From Armatimonadota bacterium (lineage in GTDB: Bacteria; Armatimonadota; Fimbriimonadia; Fimbriimonadales; Fimbriimonadaceae): a stretch of DNA of 10,576 bases. A model generated the notes under the pieces. That model was not told where the DNA came from, ran no database searches, and worked only from the letters and a program-made list of their open reading frames with translations. The position numbers and the translations under genes are program-made. The stretch covers positions 1 through 10,576 of the forward strand of contig DPBN01000338.1 in the NCBI GenBank assembly GCA_003516955.1. The letters are read 5' to 3'. Positions 1 through 7,702 of this stretch are shown here, piece by piece (the first letter of the stretch is position 1; each line of letters begins with the position of its first letter).

Positions 1-1
1 C

Positions 2-717
<716 letters not shown>

Positions 718-721
<4 letters not shown>

Positions 722-1179
722 CGGACCTGTATCCGATCATTCGAAGCCAGGAGTTCTTCAAGGAGTTCTCGGAGGAAGACGTCCACGAGGTGGTGGGCTG
801 CGCCACGAACATCGTGCTGCACCAAGGGCAGTACGTGTTCCGCGAGGGCGAGCCTGCAGACCACTTCTACCTCATCCGTCACGGTCGTGTGTCGCTCGAG
901 CTGTTCGCGCCCGGGCGCGGCGCCGTCGTCGTCGAGACGGTGGAGGAGGGAGAGCCGCTCGGCTGGTCGTGGCTGATCCCTCCGTACAAGTGGCACTTTG
1001 CGGCGCGGTGCGACACCCTGCTTCGGGCGATCGCGCTGGACGGCCAATGCCTCCGGCGCAAGTGCGAGGAGAACCCGAGGCTCGGCTACCACCTCATGCG
1101 GCGGATGGCCGAAATGATGGAGTCTCGGCTGCAGGCATCGATCCTGAGGATGCTGGATCTCTATGGCGACAAGCGTTGA
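718..1179 (+). CDS. Cyclic-nucleotide-binding-fold protein of the hydrogenase operon, no HTH
   Basis: This 153-residue protein is essentially one Crp/Fnr-type effector domain. The beta-roll signature is clear ([20 protein letters not shown] at residues 35-54, then a GRVSLEL strand). A helix follows at about 122-148, where Crp proteins have the dimerization helix. The chain ends there, so there is no DNA-binding domain. The phosphate-binding cassette region is unusual: residues 78-98 carry G-E-P-L-G-W-S-W-L, then PPY and HFAARC, instead of the GE-x-x-x(3-4)-R-(S/T)-A pattern that holds cAMP or cGMP. I infer an altered or absent cNMP ligand and a role as a small regulatory or accessory partner of the hydrogenase, since it lies inside the structural operon between the beta and gamma genes. 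The start is supported by AGGAGG at 705-710, seven bases before ATG. It overlaps hydB by 4 bases and the next gene by 17. The fold is secure; the function is inferred. Confidence 0.88.
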
Positions 1180-2020
1180 GCGGACGGTCGGCGCGGCGGA
1201 CCCGATGGTTCCCGTGCCCTATGTCGTGGAGAGGTTCATCCGGGAGACCCAGGACACCTTCTCGCTGGAGCTGGAGCCGTTCGACCCAACGGGCGAGCTG
1301 CGCTTCCTGCCGGGCCAGTTCAACATGCTCTACGTGTTCGGGGTGGGCGAGGTCCCCATCTCCATTAGTGGAGACGCCGCGGAGCCGAGGAAGCTGATCC
1401 ACACCACTCGCGAGGTGGGGGTGGTGACCCGCGCGATGCGCAGCCTGAAGCCGGGTCACACCATCGGCGTGCGCGGTCCCTTCGGCACCAGCTGGCCCAT
1501 GGACGAGGCGAAAGGCCACGACGTGATCCTGGTGGCCGGTGGAATCGGGCTAGCCCCGCTTCGGCCCGCGCTGTACTGGATCCTGCGCAACCGGGACGAC
1601 TACGGCAAGGTGGTGCTGCTGTACGGAACCCGGTCGCCGGAGGACATTCTGTACAGCAAGGAGCTCGCGAAGTGGCGGTCGCAGTTCGACCTCGAGGTGT
1701 ACATCACGGTCGATCGCGCGACCACCGAGTGGCGCGGGAACGTGGGCGTCGTCACCAAGCTGATCGGGCGAGCGCCGTTCGATCCCTCGGACACGGTGGC
1801 CATGGTGTGCGGGCCGGAGATCATGATGCGGTTCGCTGTGGAGGAGCTGGCTCGCCGGGGTGTGTCCACGAGCGACATCTACGTCTCGATGGAGAGGAAC
1901 ATGAAGTGCGGCATCGGCCTTTGCGGGCACTGCCAGCTGCGCGGGGAGTTCGTCTGCAAGGACGGGCCAGTGTATCGCTTCGACGTGATCGAACCGCTGT
2001 TCCTCGAGAGGGAGCTTTGA
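1163..2020 (+). CDS. hydG: [NiFe] hydrogenase gamma subunit, FAD/NAD(P)-binding oxidoreductase with 2Fe-2S site
   Basis: This is the diaphorase subunit that exchanges electrons with NAD(P)H in group 3b hydrogenases. The 285 residues fit the family. The N-terminal flavin domain has [19 protein letters not shown] (about 51-69), the family's variant of the RxYS flavin motif. The nucleotide-binding domain has the glycine motif GGIGLAP at 126-132 and a VCGPEIMM segment near 214-221, as in ferredoxin-NADP reductases. The C-terminal cysteines C249-x4-C254-x2-C257-x7-C265 match the [2Fe-2S] site of PyrK/HydG-type proteins. The ATG at 1163 lies inside the previous gene (17-base overlap), with GAGGA 12 bases upstream. 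An in-frame ATG at 1205 ([11 protein letters not shown]) would remove the overlap and still keep the domain, so the start is uncertain. Dihydroorotate dehydrogenase PyrK and sulfite reductase AsrB are the relatives; the operon context makes it a hydrogenase subunit. The stop lies 4 bases before the next start. Confidence 0.94.
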   Translation: MATSVERTVGAADPMVPVPYVVERFIRETQDTFSLELEPFDPTGELRFLPGQFNMLYVFGVGEVPISISGDAAEPRKLIHTTREVGVVTRAMRSLKPGHTIGVRGPFGTSWPMDEAKGHDVILVAGGIGLAPLRPALYWILRNRDDYGKVVLLYGTRSPEDILYSKELAKWRSQFDLEVYITVDRATTEWRGNVGVVTKLIGRAPFDPSDTVAMVCGPEIMMRFAVEELARRGVSTSDIYVSMERNMKCGIGLCGHCQLRGEFVCKDGPVYRFDVIEPLFLEREL

Positions 2021-2024
2021 ATCC

Positions 2025-2819
2025 ATGAACCGTACCAAGAAGCCGAAGCTGGCGGTGTGGAAGTTCGCCTCGTGCGACGGATGCCAACTCAGCATCCTGG
2101 ATTGCGAGGACCAGCTGCTCGAGGTGCTCGGCGCTGTGGAGCTGGCCTACTTTTCGGAGGCCACCAGGGCGGTCGTGAAGGGGCCGTACGACATCTCCCT
2201 CGTCGAGGGGTCGATCACCACCCGCCACGACGCCAAGCGCATCCAGGAGATCCGGCGCAACAGCGGCCTGTTGGTCAGCATCGGAGCGTGCGCCACCGCC
2301 GGCGGGATTCAGGCGCTCCGAAACTACGCGAGCGTGCGCGGGTTCATCCAGACCGTCTACCCCCACCCCGAGTACATCGACACCCTGGAGAAGTCCACAC
2401 CGATCCGCAACCACGTGTTCGTGGACTTCGAGCTGCGGGGCTGTCCGATCAACAAGGAGCAGCTCGTCGAGGTTCTGAACGCGCTCCTGAACGGGCGAAA
2501 GCCCAACATCCCGACCTACTCCGTCTGCGTCGAGTGCAAGAGAAGGGGCAACGTCTGCGTCCTCGTCGCCGGCGGCCAGGCGTGCCTGGGACCGGTGACT
2601 CAGGCGGGTTGCGGCGCGATCTGCCCGAGCTACGCCAGAGGGTGCTACGGGTGCTTCGGCCCAGCCGAGTCTCCGAACGGCGCATCCCTCGCGGGGTGGT
2701 TCCGCCGCCTGGGGCACGACGACGCCTCGATCGTCCGCCTGTTCCGAGGCTTCAACGGGGCCTCGGAAGCGTTCCATTCTGTGAGCACAGCCCATGAGAA
2801 CCCGAAGCCTCAAAGTTGA
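2025..2819 (+). CDS. hydD: [NiFe] hydrogenase delta (small) subunit
   Basis: This is the electron-transfer small subunit that pairs with the catalytic large subunit. The 264 residues match group 3 small subunits, which lack the Tat signal peptide of periplasmic enzymes, so the complex is cytoplasmic. Proximal-cluster ligands are visible as C17-x2-C20 ([13 protein letters not shown]), C89 ([10 protein letters not shown]) and C140 (RGCPINKEQ). The C-terminal part is cysteine-rich (C168, C171, C178, C187, C196, C200, C207, C210), enough for the additional [4Fe-4S] clusters known in the Pyrococcus enzymes. Which cysteine binds which cluster cannot be told from sequence alone. The ATG at 2025 follows the previous stop by 4 bases and has AGGGAG (about 2009-2014) upstream. 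The last 26 bases overlap the start of the large subunit gene, consistent with stoichiometric co-translation. Confidence 0.95.
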   Translation: MNRTKKPKLAVWKFASCDGCQLSILDCEDQLLEVLGAVELAYFSEATRAVVKGPYDISLVEGSITTRHDAKRIQEIRRNSGLLVSIGACATAGGIQALRNYASVRGFIQTVYPHPEYIDTLEKSTPIRNHVFVDFELRGCPINKEQLVEVLNALLNGRKPNIPTYSVCVECKRRGNVCVLVAGGQACLGPVTQAGCGAICPSYARGCYGCFGPAESPNGASLAGWFRRLGHDDASIVRLFRGFNGASEAFHSVSTAHENPKPQS

Positions 2820-4083
2820 CGTTCTGGCCCGCGTGGAGGGCGAGGGCGGCCTGTCGATCCGCGTCAAGGGCGACCAGGTCCAGGAGGTGAAGCTCAGCAT
2901 CTTCGAGCCGCCGCGCTTCTTCGAGGCCTTTCTGGAGGGTCGCCACTGCACCGAGGCGCCGGACATCACCGCGCGCATCTGCGGCATCTGCCCGATCGCA
3001 TACCAGATGAGCGCGTCGCGGGCGATCGAGGAGGCGTTCGGCATCGAGATCGATCCGATGGCCCGAGAACTCCGGCGAATGATCTACTGTGGCGAGTGGA
3101 TCGAGAGCCACGTGCTGCACATGTACATGCTGCACGCGCCGGACTTTCTCGGCTACCAGGATGCAATCCAGCTCGCCAAGGACCACCCGGACATCGTTCA
3201 GCAAGGGCTGAGGCTCAAGAAGATCGGCAACGACGTGATGGTTCTGCTCGGCGGTCGCGAGATTCATCCGGTGAACGTCCGCGTCGGCGGATTCTACAAG
3301 GTCCCGCGCAAGCGCGAGCTGGAGGCCTTGCGAGCCGACCTCGAATGGGCGCTCGAGGCGGCGGAGAGGACGGTGGAGCTGGTCTCCGGCTTCGAGTTTC
3401 CCGAAATGGAGCGGGACTACGAGTTCGTCGCTCTGCGGAATCCGCCCGAGTACCCGCTCTTCGACGGCCGCATCGTGTCGAACTTCGGACTGGATCTAGC
3501 CCTGTCGGAGTTCGAGGAACAGTTCCCCGAGGAGCACGTCCCGCACAGCAACGCGCTGCACTCCGTTCGCAAGGGGAGGGGGAGCTACCAGGTGGGTCCG
3601 GTCGCCAGGTTCAATCTGAACTACGACCTTCTGACCCCGCGGGCCAAGGAGGCCGCTCGCAAAGCCGGCTTGGAGCCTCCGGTGCGAAACCCGTTCCGGA
3701 GCATCGTGGTGCGGGCGGTGGAGACGGTGTTCGCCTGCGAGGAGGCTCTGCGGATCCTGGACGCGTATGAGATGCCGGACCGGCCGTGGGTGCCGTTCGA
3801 GCCCAAAGAGGCCAAAGGGTTCGGGTGCTCCGAGGCCCCCAGGGGAATCTGCTTCCACAGCTACGAGCTCGGTTCCGACGGTCTGATCCGCAAGGCGCAC
3901 ATCATGCCGCCGACGGCCCAGAACCTGCGTTGCGCCGAAGAGGATCTCGCCGCGCTGGTGCCGAAGCACCTCGATCGCTCGGACGCGGAGCTTCAGTGGG
4001 TCTGCGAGCAGGCGGTGAGGAACTATGACCCGTGCATCTCGTGCGCCACGCACTTCCTGCGGCTGCACGTCGAGCGGGAGTAG
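2794..4083 (+). CDS. hydA: [NiFe] hydrogenase alpha (large, catalytic) subunit
   Basis: This subunit holds the NiFe active site for reversible H2 oxidation and proton reduction. It has 429 residues, usual for group 3b. Both nickel-binding motifs are intact: L1 as ARICGICP with C63 and C66, and L2 as DPCISCATH with C414, C417 and H420. The segments LARVEGEGG near the N-terminus and [15 protein letters not shown] (about 152-166) are also conserved. Nine residues follow H420 (FLRLHVERE). By family precedent a HycI/HyaD-type endopeptidase removes this tail after nickel insertion; no such peptidase or hyp gene is in the window. ATG 2794 is the only possible start, because TGA lies in frame at 2782-2784. 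It lies within the end of the small-subunit gene (26-base overlap). This is the last gene of the operon and converges on the minus-strand cluster, with 12 bases between stops. Confidence 0.97.
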   Translation: MRTRSLKVDVLARVEGEGGLSIRVKGDQVQEVKLSIFEPPRFFEAFLEGRHCTEAPDITARICGICPIAYQMSASRAIEEAFGIEIDPMARELRRMIYCGEWIESHVLHMYMLHAPDFLGYQDAIQLAKDHPDIVQQGLRLKKIGNDVMVLLGGREIHPVNVRVGGFYKVPRKRELEALRADLEWALEAAERTVELVSGFEFPEMERDYEFVALRNPPEYPLFDGRIVSNFGLDLALSEFEEQFPEEHVPHSNALHSVRKGRGSYQVGPVARFNLNYDLLTPRAKEAARKAGLEPPVRNPFRSIVVRAVETVFACEEALRILDAYEMPDRPWVPFEPKEAKGFGCSEAPRGICFHSYELGSDGLIRKAHIMPPTAQNLRCAEEDLAALVPKHLDRSDAELQWVCEQAVRNYDPCISCATHFLRLHVERE

Positions 4084-4091
4084 ACCCCTTC

Positions 4092-4105
4092 CGGTTCAGG
4101 AACCG
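4092..4105. terminator. Short palindrome at convergent junction, possible bidirectional terminator
   Basis: CGGTTC-AG-GAACCG is a perfect inverted repeat (as a hairpin, 5 bp with a CAGG loop). It begins in the 12-base gap after the large-subunit stop and covers the stop codon of the opposing membrane-protein gene. There is no T-tract on either side, so intrinsic termination is doubtful. No other terminator candidate is visible between the two operons. Confidence 0.25.
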
Positions 4106-4980
4106 AACGAGGACCCGAACGCGAACAGTCCGAGGCCGAGGAGTCCGGCCAGAGCCGTCAGAGCCCACTCTTGGCGGGTGAGGCGCAGGTGCCGGACGTT
4201 GGTGAGGAGCACCACCAGGCCGATCGGCACCAGCGCAGGCAGAGCGTTCAGGCTCACGGGGCCGATCCTGGCGTCTCCCGCCACCATCACGAGCAGAAGG
4301 TAGGCGGCCAAGGACGGCGCCAACCAAAGCAGCGTGCCTCGGCTGTTCAGCCGGAAGCGGTGCAGGATGGCGGCGAAGAGCGCCACGAACACGAGGTCCG
4401 CGGGGCCGATGAAGGCGACCGCGGCCAGGGGCGCCTCCTTGGGGCCGCTCGAAACCTCCGGCACGCGCATCGCCACGTTCTGCAGGACCTGCGGGGCGGC
4501 CTCCATGACGCGCTTCGTGAACCCCTTCTGCGTCAGAACCAGGAAGGCGTCGAAGAAGGGAAGGAACACGCACATCGGTGCCAACAGGTTCGGTTCCTTG
4601 ATCGCGCCGGCGACGAGAGCTCCGAGGCCCAAGCATGCCGTCAGCAGGCAGGCCTGGCCCAGCGCCAAGGCCAGCGAAGACGCCACGGAGGAGCCGAGCC
4701 CCTTGGACAGCCACACCAAGAGCGCCATGCCCGCCGCGCCGGCGATCAGAGCCGCGAGGGAGGACCGACCGCCCAGACCAGACGACGCGCCCACGAACAG
4801 CGCCCACAGCGACAGCGCGAGAACCACCACCCCGGCCGCGAGGCTGAGCGCCGGGCTCCACGGGGCGGGGACCCGCACCCGGTCGGCAAGAAACTGGAAC
4901 AGCGCCAAGGCTCCGGCAAGCAACAGGAAGCCCCGTAGGCTCTTCTCGCGCGGAGCATGGGGCGGCGGAGCGTCCGTCAT
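4096..4980 (-). CDS. Polytopic membrane protein, presenilin/SPP-like intramembrane aspartyl protease candidate
   Basis: This 294-residue protein has about nine hydrophobic segments (roughly 17-34, 42-64, 74-93, 98-126, 131-151, 186-207, 216-234, 243-261, 271-290). The second half carries three signatures of the GxGD aspartyl protease family A22 in order. D144 lies in FFDAFLVLTQKG (family motif YD), D195 in AFIGPADLVF (family motif GxGD), and PAL lies at 248-250 in NALPALVP. The spacing is 51 and 53 residues. After D144, V148-L149, K152-G153, E160 and A162 align without gaps to V261-L262, K265-G266, E273 and A275 of human presenilin-1 (from memory). Two deviations exist: F instead of Y before the first Asp, and A instead of G before the second. 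Count and placement of helices differ slightly from the nine-helix model. Such proteases cut membrane-embedded peptides; the substrate here is unknown. ATG 4980 overlaps the glycosyltransferase stop (ATGA). The frame stays open well upstream, but that part only shadows the glycosyltransferase gene. An inactive homologue remains possible. Confidence 0.75.
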   Translation of the reverse strand: MTDAPPPHAPREKSLRGFLLLAGALALFQFLADRVRVPAPWSPALSLAAGVVVLALSLWALFVGASSGLGGRSSLAALIAGAAGMALLVWLSKGLGSSVASSLALALGQACLLTACLGLGALVAGAIKEPNLLAPMCVFLPFFDAFLVLTQKGFTKRVMEAAPQVLQNVAMRVPEVSSGPKEAPLAAVAFIGPADLVFVALFAAILHRFRLNSRGTLLWLAPSLAAYLLLVMVAGDARIGPVSLNALPALVPIGLVVLLTNVRHLRLTRQEWALTALAGLLGLGLFAFGSSFGS

Positions 4981-6128
4981 GATCGGTATCTTGCCACGGC
5001 CATGGCCTCCTGGTACACGGCCAGAACGGACTCGATCATCCCCTTCTCCCGCGTGTGGCGGCTCATCTCGGCCGCGTTGCGCCCGAGCCGACGCAACAGA
5101 CGCTCGTCCGTCAGCAGCTGGAGGACAGCTTGGGAGAATTCCCGGTGGTCGTTGCGGCAGATGAACCCGTTGACACCCGGCATCACCGTCGCGCTCGCTC
5201 CGCCCCCGGTCGCAACCACGGAGGGGAGGCCGTGCGACATCGCCTCCTCTACAACGAGGCCCTGGGTCTCGGTCACCGAGGGGAAGACGAAGAGGTCCGC
5301 GGCGGCGTAATAGCGGTCGACCTCGTCGCGGGGCACGAACCCGATGAAGCGCACGCGATCGCCGATGTTGAGCTCGCGCGCGAGTCGGATGCACGCGTCG
5401 CGGTACGGACCGTCGCCGACGAGCCAGAGCAACGCGGATGGTTCGCGCTCGAAAACCAGTCGGCTGGCGCGGAGCAGCATCTCGAGGTTCTTCTCCCGTG
5501 CGATCCGGCCCACGTACAGCAGCAGCTTCGCGCCGGGAGGCACCCTCAGGGTGGTTCGGGCCTCGGAGCGGTCGATCTTGGCCGGCGGGCGGATGGCCGT
5601 GGGAATGACGCGGCAGGGGGTATGCACTGCGTGCCTGCGCAGCCACTTGGCCGCCGCCTCGCTCGGCACGATCACCCGGTCGACACGGTTGTAGTAGAAG
5701 TTCGTGTGCTTCGCGATCTTGAAGCGCACATAGCGCCGAGGCAGGAACGGCACGTAGTGGGCGTAGCGATCGTAGAGCGTGTGGTAGGTCGTGACGATCG
5801 GCAGCTCGTGGGACTGCGCCCAACGCAGCCCGACCATGCCCATGGTGAACGGGGTGTGGGTGTGGATCAGATCGAAGCCGTGCGCCCGAAACCGCCGAAG
5901 CAGGTGCAAAAACGGCGGCACGGCCAACGGGTAGCCCTTGGACCAGGGCGTATGGATGGCGAGGCTCCGGTGGGTGTTGGGGTCGGGGTCGCGGTAGCCC
6001 GGATAGCCGGTGGCGAACAGATGCACCGAGCAACCCCGCTCCCGCAGGCCCTGGACCAGCGTGTCCACGCTGACGCTCACGCCGTTGAGGATCGGTAGAG
6101 CGCTGTCGGAGAAGACGGCTACCCGCAA
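4977..6128 (-). CDS. Glycosyltransferase family 4 (GT-B), glycolipid or envelope glycan synthesis
   Basis: This 383-residue protein is a full-length retaining GT-B enzyme. The N-terminal acceptor domain starts with RVAVFSDSALPILNGVSVSV and has IHTHTPFTMG at about 88-97, typical of the MgdA/PimB-like diacylglycerol glycosyltransferases. The C-terminal donor domain has LLYVGRIAREKN (R208 and K213, expected to contact the nucleotide-sugar phosphates), VGDGPY (237-242) and the E-x7-E pair E287/E295 in VTETQGLVVEEAMSHGLPSV. A likely product is a glucosylated or mannosylated lipid at the inner membrane, but donor and acceptor cannot be told from sequence. It starts at TTG 6128; GGAGG at 6136-6140 sits seven bases upstream, which decides this rare start. 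It follows the HTH gene by 16 bases and shares ATGA with the presenilin-like gene. Confidence 0.92.
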   Translation of the reverse strand: MRVAVFSDSALPILNGVSVSVDTLVQGLRERGCSVHLFATGYPGYRDPDPNTHRSLAIHTPWSKGYPLAVPPFLHLLRRFRAHGFDLIHTHTPFTMGMVGLRWAQSHELPIVTTYHTLYDRYAHYVPFLPRRYVRFKIAKHTNFYYNRVDRVIVPSEAAAKWLRRHAVHTPCRVIPTAIRPPAKIDRSEARTTLRVPPGAKLLLYVGRIAREKNLEMLLRASRLVFEREPSALLWLVGDGPYRDACIRLARELNIGDRVRFIGFVPRDEVDRYYAAADLFVFPSVTETQGLVVEEAMSHGLPSVVATGGGASATVMPGVNGFICRNDHREFSQAVLQLLTDERLLRRLGRNAAEMSRHTREKGMIESVLAVYQEAMAVARYRS

Positions 6129-6135
6129 GCGAACG

Positions 6136-6140
6136 CCTCC
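6136..6140 (-). promoter_or_regulatory. Shine-Dalgarno GGAGG for the TTG-started glycosyltransferase
   Basis: On the minus strand GGAGG is followed by seven bases and then TTG, an ideal spacing. The first well-placed start in this frame is this TTG, and the conserved GT-B N-terminus begins immediately after it. Confidence 0.75.
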
Positions 6141-6144
6141 GGGC

Positions 6145-6663
6145 TCACTCGACCGGGAACCGACCGTGCTCCTCCACGAAGCGCACGATGGAGGACAGCC
6201 GGAACCTCCGCTGGCCCCCCTTGGTGCGATGGTGCAACAGCCAGCCCTTGTTGGTGTACCTTCTCACGGTCGCCGGGCACACGCCGAGCAAGCGGGCCGT
6301 CTCCTCCAGGGTGAGCTCCGGATCGAGCAACCGTCGGATGAGATCTTGGCGCGTTTCCTTGAAGTTGCGTCGGTAGTAGTTCGCCGTGACGTCGTCGGAG
6401 AAGAACTTGCACAGGAACTCGATGCTCTTGGGCACCTTGGTCCAGATTTCCTGCAGCGAAGGATCCACGGCCAGGTCGTCCACCGGCTGATCGGCCATCC
6501 GAGGCCGAGGTGCGCTCAGCTCCGTCCGCCGGCGCCGCGGCTTCCGGGTCTTCTTGCCGTTGGCCTGAGACGCCGACCCGTCGTCGTGCTGTTCTGCCGA
6601 GGGCGCCTCCACGTCCAGAAAGGCGCTCTCGATGTACGCGAACGGATCGAACGTCTTCTTCAC
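6145..6663 (-). CDS. MerR-type helix-turn-helix protein with basic linker, function unknown
   Basis: From GTG 6663 the protein has 172 residues. The C-terminal third (about 117-165) is a winged-helix HTH of the MerR/excisionase type: LTLEETARLLGVCPATVRRY, then a turn NKGWLLHHRTKGGQRRF and a short closing helix. This predicts DNA binding. Residues 70-115 (WTKVPKSIEFLCKFFSDD and following) look helical and match no domain I recognise. The region between is low complexity, with a basic run KKTRKPRRRR at 37-46. There is no MerR effector or dimerization helix after the HTH, so it is not a classical metal or drug sensor. Excisionase-like or BldC-like proteins are the nearest analogues. GTG 6663 has GGAGGAG seven bases upstream; an upstream in-frame GTG at 6690 would add nine residues. 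Its place between queA and the glycosyltransferase suggests cluster autoregulation, but that is a guess. Confidence 0.82.
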   Translation of the reverse strand: MKKTFDPFAYIESAFLDVEAPSAEQHDDGSASQANGKKTRKPRRRRTELSAPRPRMADQPVDDLAVDPSLQEIWTKVPKSIEFLCKFFSDDVTANYYRRNFKETRQDLIRRLLDPELTLEETARLLGVCPATVRRYTNKGWLLHHRTKGGQRRFRLSSIVRFVEEHGRFPVE

Positions 6664-6670
6664 TCCGGCA

Positions 6671-6677
6671 CTCCTCC
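6671..6677 (-). promoter_or_regulatory. Shine-Dalgarno GGAGGAG deciding the HTH gene start
   Basis: GGAGGAG on the minus strand ends seven bases before GTG 6663. The alternative GTG at 6690 would place this motif inside the coding region, and no comparable purine run precedes 6690. The shorter start is therefore preferred. Confidence 0.7.
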
Positions 6678-6694
6678 GCTTCCCCCTCACTTGG

Positions 6695-7702
6695 CTAGGC
6701 TCGCAGTGCGAGCATCGCGTCGCCGAAGCTCAGAAACCGGTACCTCTGGGCGACAGCGTGTTCGTAGGCCATCCGAAGCGGGTCTGCTCCGACAAAGGCC
6801 GAGATCATCAACAGCATCGTCGTCCTCGGCATGTGGAAGTTGGTGACGATCCCGTCGACGACCAGGAATTTATACCCCGGCCGGATGAACAGCCGGGTGT
6901 CGGACACGCCAGGGCGCACCTCGCGCGGCCCCACGGCCATCGACTCCAGGGTTCGCACGGAGGTGGTTCCCACGGCGACGATCCGGCCGGTCGCGCGGCG
7001 GACCGCGTCGGCTGTCTGCTCGGAGACCTCGCACCGCTCTCCGTGCATCGGGTGATCCCAGGGGTCGTTGGCGGCCATCGGCCGGAACGTGTCGAGGCTG
7101 ACGTCGAGGGTCACTTGGGCGAACCGCACCCCGCGGCGCTCCAGCTCGCCGAGCACTTCCTTGGTGAAGTGGAGCCCTGCCGTAGGCGCCGCCGCGCTGC
7201 CCTCCCTGCTGGCGAACACGGTCTGGTACCTCTCGGGATCCTGGAGGTCCACACGGATGTAGGGCGGGAGAGGGACCTCTCCCGCGGCCAGCACCGCCTC
7301 TTCGGCGGCCCTGGCATCGTCCAGCCGGATCAGCCTGCGACCGGCCTCCAGATCCCGCTCCACGATCAGGCTGGCCCCGGAGTCCAGCAGGATTCGCGTG
7401 CCGGGGTGAAGGCGTCGGGCTGGCCGTACGAGGCAGTCCCAGAGGGATGGCTCGACGCGACGCAGGACCAGCAGCTCGACTCGGCCTCCGGACTCCTTGT
7501 GCCCGAAAAGACGTCGGGCGGTGACGCGCGTGTCGTTCCAGACGAGGAGGTCGCCGGGGTCCAAGAATTGCGGCAGCTCGCGAAAGACGGCATCCTGGAC
7601 GCGACCCTTGGAGTCCACGACGAGCAGTCGGGAGGCCGCCCGGTCTTCCAAGGGCGTCTGGGCGATCAGCTCCTCCGGCAGTTCGTAGTCTAGAAAGCTC
7701 AC
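6695..7702 (-). CDS. queA: S-adenosylmethionine:tRNA ribosyltransferase-isomerase (QueA)
   Basis: QueA transfers and isomerises the ribosyl group of SAM onto 7-aminomethyl-7-deazaguanine in tRNA. This forms epoxyqueuosine at the wobble base of GUN anticodons. At 335 residues it is full length. Family segments are all present: FLDYELPEELIAQTPLEDR near the N-terminus, WNDTRVTARRLFG (55-67), PTAGLHFT (173-180), VSLDTFRPM (201-209), GERCEV (221-226), VGTTSVRTLES (244-254) and VDGIVTNFHMPRTTMLLMIS (282-301). The GTG start at 7702 overlaps the stop of the HAD gene as GTGA, so it is probably translationally coupled to it. No tgt, queG or other queuosine gene is in the window. Confidence 0.97.
   Translation of the reverse strand: MSFLDYELPEELIAQTPLEDRAASRLLVVDSKGRVQDAVFRELPQFLDPGDLLVWNDTRVTARRLFGHKESGGRVELLVLRRVEPSLWDCLVRPARRLHPGTRILLDSGASLIVERDLEAGRRLIRLDDARAAEEAVLAAGEVPLPPYIRVDLQDPERYQTVFASREGSAAAPTAGLHFTKEVLGELERRGVRFAQVTLDVSLDTFRPMAANDPWDHPMHGERCEVSEQTADAVRRATGRIVAVGTTSVRTLESMAVGPREVRPGVSDTRLFIRPGYKFLVVDGIVTNFHMPRTTMLLMISAFVGADPLRMAYEHAVAQRYRFLSFGDAMLALRA

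Noticed and set aside
1821..3044. 407-codon open frame on the minus strand opposite the hydrogenase small and large subunit genes
   Set aside because: It lies antisense to two certain genes with intact motifs, and its translation is rich in Arg, Ala and Pro with no recognisable domain. It is a GC-bias shadow.
3902..4861. Minus-strand frame of 319 codons across the convergent junction
   Set aside because: It covers both the large-subunit and membrane-protein genes in another frame and has Arg/Gly/Ala/Pro-rich translation without motifs.
4096..6033. A 645-codon minus-strand frame suggesting a large fusion protein ending in the membrane domain
   Set aside because: The upstream part is an out-of-frame shadow of the glycosyltransferase gene. 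The real start is ATG 4980, overlapping the glycosyltransferase stop.
6664..6690. Longer start of the HTH gene at GTG 6690
   Set aside because: It lacks its own ribosome binding site, while GTG 6663 has GGAGGAG at perfect spacing.
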